This document shows, piece after piece, positions 61,575 to 64,000 of a DNA stretch of 64,000 nt (position 1 is the first letter of the stretch; every line of letters starts with the position of its first letter). The stretch is from contig CAKPYT010000040.1 of the NCBI GenBank assembly GCA_934203075.1, positions 110,015-174,014 on the forward strand. The letters are read 5' to 3'. The position numbers and the translations under genes were made by a program. The DNA is from an uncultured Clostridia bacterium. GTDB lineage: Bacteria; Bacillota; Clostridia; Christensenellales; CAG-314. The notes under the pieces were generated by a model. It saw nothing but the letters and a program-made list of their open reading frames with translations. It was not told the DNA's origin and made no database searches.

Positions 61575-63089
61575 ATGGCATATCTGGCACTCTATCGCAA
61601 ATTTCGCCCGCAAACGTTCGATAAACTCATCGGGCAGGAGCACATCACGCAAACGCTGGAAAATCAAATCAATCGCGATCAGATCGGCCACGCTTATTTG
61701 TTTTGCGGCACGCGCGGTACGGGCAAAACGTCCGCCGCAAAGATTTTTGCGCGTGCCATCAATTGCGAACACCCGCAAAACGGCAGTCCGTGCCTGCAGT
61801 GCGACGTATGCAAAGCCCTGGTGAACGGATCGCATCCGGACGTTTCCGAAATCGATGCGGCAAGCCACAACGGGGTGGACGAAATCCGCGAACTGCGGGA
61901 CAGTGTGCAGTATCCGCCGGTAGTCGGAAAGTACAAAGTCTATATCATCGACGAAGTTCATATGTTGACGGACAGTGCGTTCAACGCCTTGCTGAAAACG
62001 TTGGAAGAACCTCCAAGGCACGTGGTGTTTTTGCTTTGCACGACGGAACCGCAAAAACTGCCGGCAACCATTCTCAGTCGCTGCATGCGGTTCGATTTCA
62101 AGTTGGTTCCGCAAGAAAAAATCATAGCACTTTTGCAGGACGTGTTCCGTCAGATCGATCGGACCGCCACGAAGGAAGCTTATCAGGCCATTGCTTCTGC
62201 GGCAGAGGGCAGCATTCGGGATGCGCTTTCCCTGGCGGATCGGTGTCTGGCGTATACCGATCAGACACTCACCTACGAGCAGGTCATCGGCGTGCTCGGC
62301 GGAACGGAGCGTTCCCGCCTTGCGGAGTATGCGGTTGCCGTACTGCAGGGGGACGTAGGGCGCATTCTGACTTCGGCAGACGCCTTCGTGCGCGAAGGGA
62401 AAAACGTCGGCGTGCTGGCAAAAGATCTTGCCTCGTATTTTCGCGATTTGCTGGTAGTAAAAACCTGCGCCGGGGCAAAAGAAATGCTGGGGCTTCCGCA
62501 GGAATTGTTTGATGACATGGTCTTGCAGGCACAAAACCAGTCGGAGGAAAAACTTCTGCAGGCGGTGGAGGTCTTTTCCCGGCTAGACGGAGATTTGCGC
62601 TTTGCGCTTTCGCCGCGCGTTTTGCTGGAGGCAGCATCCTTAAAGGTTGCTACCGGCGGAGTAACGAGGGAGGACGCAGTGCTGCTTTCTCGCCTGATCC
62701 GGGTGGAGAATGCCCTGAAAAACGGAGTCCCCGCAGGGAAGAAAGCGCCGGAAAAGGCGCCGGAAGAACAGCGGGATTACGCAGCGGCGCAAAGAATCTG
62801 GAGCGAAGTCCTGAAAGATTTGCGCGCCACAAAGGAGCTGAGTCTGGTTTCCGCCTGCAGCGGAATTTCCAATCTGTATGTCAGCGGCAAGTGTTTCGTC
62901 ATCGGGTGTACGGCGGCGGAGGAAGCGGTACTGAAAGAGCAGCGGGAACGACTGCAGCAAAGCGTTTCCAAGGTGCAGCCGCTCACCGTCACGTTGCAGA
63001 AAATCGTCGGCACGGAACCGACGATGGAGGAAAAGATCCGGGACGTGCAGCGCGCCTTGGGAGATTTGTCTTTAAAAATCGAAAACTGA
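61575..63089 (+). CDS. dnaX: DNA polymerase III subunit gamma/tau
   Basis: This 504-residue clamp-loader ATPase has Walker A (GTRGTGKTSAAKIF), a C4 zinc module (CEHPQNGSPCLQCDVC), Walker B with DEVHM (IIDEVHMLT), sensor 1 (CTTEPQK) and the arginine finger SRCMRFDF. The C-terminal tau-like part is short. AAGGAGGAGG precedes ATG 61575. The order dnaX-ybaB-recR is conserved in bacteria. Confidence 0.95.
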   Translation: MAYLALYRKFRPQTFDKLIGQEHITQTLENQINRDQIGHAYLFCGTRGTGKTSAAKIFARAINCEHPQNGSPCLQCDVCKALVNGSHPDVSEIDAASHNGVDEIRELRDSVQYPPVVGKYKVYIIDEVHMLTDSAFNALLKTLEEPPRHVVFLLCTTEPQKLPATILSRCMRFDFKLVPQEKIIALLQDVFRQIDRTATKEAYQAIASAAEGSIRDALSLADRCLAYTDQTLTYEQVIGVLGGTERSRLAEYAVAVLQGDVGRILTSADAFVREGKNVGVLAKDLASYFRDLLVVKTCAGAKEMLGLPQELFDDMVLQAQNQSEEKLLQAVEVFSRLDGDLRFALSPRVLLEAASLKVATGGVTREDAVLLSRLIRVENALKNGVPAGKKAPEKAPEEQRDYAAAQRIWSEVLKDLRATKELSLVSACSGISNLYVSGKCFVIGCTAAEEAVLKEQRERLQQSVSKVQPLTVTLQKIVGTEPTMEEKIRDVQRALGDLSLKIEN

Positions 63090-63170
63090 CCACGGGCACA
63101 AAAGCGTGCCGGAAAGGTTTTACATCAATCAACTGCCCCAAGGGGCAGAAGGAAAAGGGAGGAAGCAAAA

Positions 63171-63524
63171 ATGGGAGGCTATAAGGGAAATTTTGGCGGC
63201 CGCGGCGGATTTGGCGGCGGAGGCAACAATATGCAGGCGCTTTTGAAACAGGCACAGCAAATGCAGCAGCAAATGGAAAAAGCGCAGGAGGAATTGGAAG
63301 AAACGGAAGTTTCCGGTACGAGCGGCGGCGGATTGGTAGAAGTAACCATGAACGGCAAGAAAGAGATGATTTCCGTTAAGATTCAGCCGGAAGCAGTGGA
63401 TCCGGAGGACGTGGAAACGCTGGAAGACCTGATCCTTGCGGCGTATCGCAGCGCAATGCAGCAGGCAGACGCCCTCGAAAAAGAAAAACTCGGCCCCTTA
63501 GCCGGCGGCTTCGGAGCACTGTAA
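63171..63524 (+). CDS. ybaB: YbaB/EbfC family nucleoid-associated protein
   Basis: This 117-residue protein has a Gly-rich N-terminus (GGRGGFGGGGNN), a helical arm (ALLKQAQQMQQQMEKAQEEL) and the YbaB core (VEVTMNGKKEMISVKIQPEAV). It binds DNA as a dimer. The Gly-rich start is longer than in many family members. GGGAGGAAG precedes the ATG, and recR begins two bases after the stop. Confidence 0.94.
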   Translation: MGGYKGNFGGRGGFGGGGNNMQALLKQAQQMQQQMEKAQEELEETEVSGTSGGGLVEVTMNGKKEMISVKIQPEAVDPEDVETLEDLILAAYRSAMQQADALEKEKLGPLAGGFGAL

Positions 63525-63526
63525 CA

Positions 63527-64000
63527 TGAAAGGCCAAATCGAACCGCTGAACAAGCTGATCGGCGAGTTTATGAAGTTACCGGGGGTCGGCAGCAAAACG
63601 GCGCAGCGTTATGCGTTGCGCATTTTGAAGCTGCCCGAAGCGGAAGTAAAAGAATTTGCCGATACGCTGACGGAAACCCGTCGCAACGTGCATTATTGCA
63701 GTGTCTGCGGCAATTTTACGCAGCAGGATCCGTGCCCGATTTGCCGCACGCGCGACCGGAAACAAGTGTGCGTGGTGAAAGAAGCGAAGGACGTGCTTGC
63801 CATGGAAAAAATCCGCGATTATGCCGGCACGTATCACGTATTGGGCGGCACCATCAACCCGATGGAGGGCATCGGCCCGAACGATATCCGCATCAAGGAG
63901 TTGGTGCAGCGCGTTTCGCAGGACGGCGTAACGGAAGTCATCGTTGCCACCAATCCGGACGTGGAAGGGGAGGTAACCGCAACGTATCTTGCAAAATTGC
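63527..64000 (+). CDS. recR: Recombination protein RecR, cut by the window end
   Basis: The first 158 residues are present. They contain the helix-hairpin-helix (LPGVGSKTAQRYALR), the zinc finger (CSVCGNFTQQDPCPIC) and the Toprim domain (VCVVKEAKDVLAMEK, GGTINPMEGIGP). RecR works with RecF and RecO at gaps in DNA. The last part, including the C-terminal Walker-B-like segment, lies beyond the window. Confidence 0.95.

Noticed and set aside
63090..63170. SRP RNA near dnaX, as in Bacillus
   Set aside because: The short gap lacks the conserved SRP Alu or domain IV sequences.

Overview
The window looks like a chromosomal segment from an anaerobic, low-to-mid GC, probably endospore-forming Firmicute of the class Clostridia. 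I infer this from AddAB instead of RecBCD, a DnaD/DnaI-type helicase loader pair, mini-RNase III, ThyX, a SigH-like sigma factor, the spore-cortex amidase CwlD, an S-box (SAM-I) leader on metK, prfB with a +1 frameshift, a GGGtGRT/NifU-like gene pair typical of anaerobes, and strong AGGAGG ribosome sites with TTGACA-N17-TATAAT promoters. An uncultured gut lineage is possible, but genus or species cannot be read from the sequence.

Layout. 0-4.8 kb: end of a phosphate uptake and control operon (pstC 3' end, pstA, pstB, phoU, phoB-type regulator, phoR-type kinase). 5.1-6.8 kb (minus): GGGtGRT protein and NifU-like scaffold. 7.0-10 kb: PHP phosphoesterase with an apparently leaderless start, VanW-family protein, then two DnaA boxes and an unrecognised gene. 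10-17.8 kb: a lipoprotein (minus) and addB-addA. 17.8-24.4 kb: a block that reads as more AT-rich and looks acquired, holding a LysR regulator, aldo/keto reductase, a lipoprotein with two flavodoxin domains, a flavin reductase-like protein, two FMN reductase-like proteins, a lipoprotein hydrolase and a decayed gene. 24.6-31.7 kb: phosphodiesterase, an orphan membrane protein, a large surface protein divergent from a MerR regulator across a shared palindrome, and three separate FMN-binding lipoproteins. 32-41 kb: a complete oppABCDF peptide transporter and a MacB-type ABC exporter. 41.3-43.9 kb (minus): two tRNA-Thr genes, dnaI-like and dnaD-like genes. 44-48 kb: a 1057-residue Rad50/SbcC-shaped protein whose ATPase motifs appear lost, and an orphan gene. 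48-64 kb: housekeeping genes metK (riboswitch), recD2, comF, secA, prfB, tsaD, cwlD, mrnC, thyX, rlmB, sigH-like, dnaX, ybaB and recR (cut by the window end).

How the parts fit together. DNA replication and repair functions are numerous (AddAB, RecD2, DnaX, RecR, YbaB, DnaI, DnaD, the Rad50-like protein), and two clusters of perfect DnaA boxes lie upstream of an unknown gene and of cwlD. Flavin chemistry recurs in two places (18-23 kb and 29.8-31.7 kb), mostly on predicted exported lipoproteins, which points to an extracytoplasmic flavin redox capability. The observations I consider most worth following are the degenerate Rad50-like protein, the exported double flavodoxin in its redox block, the FMN lipoprotein trio, and the DnaA-box clusters. 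I see no CRISPR array, transposase, integrase, prophage or rRNA.
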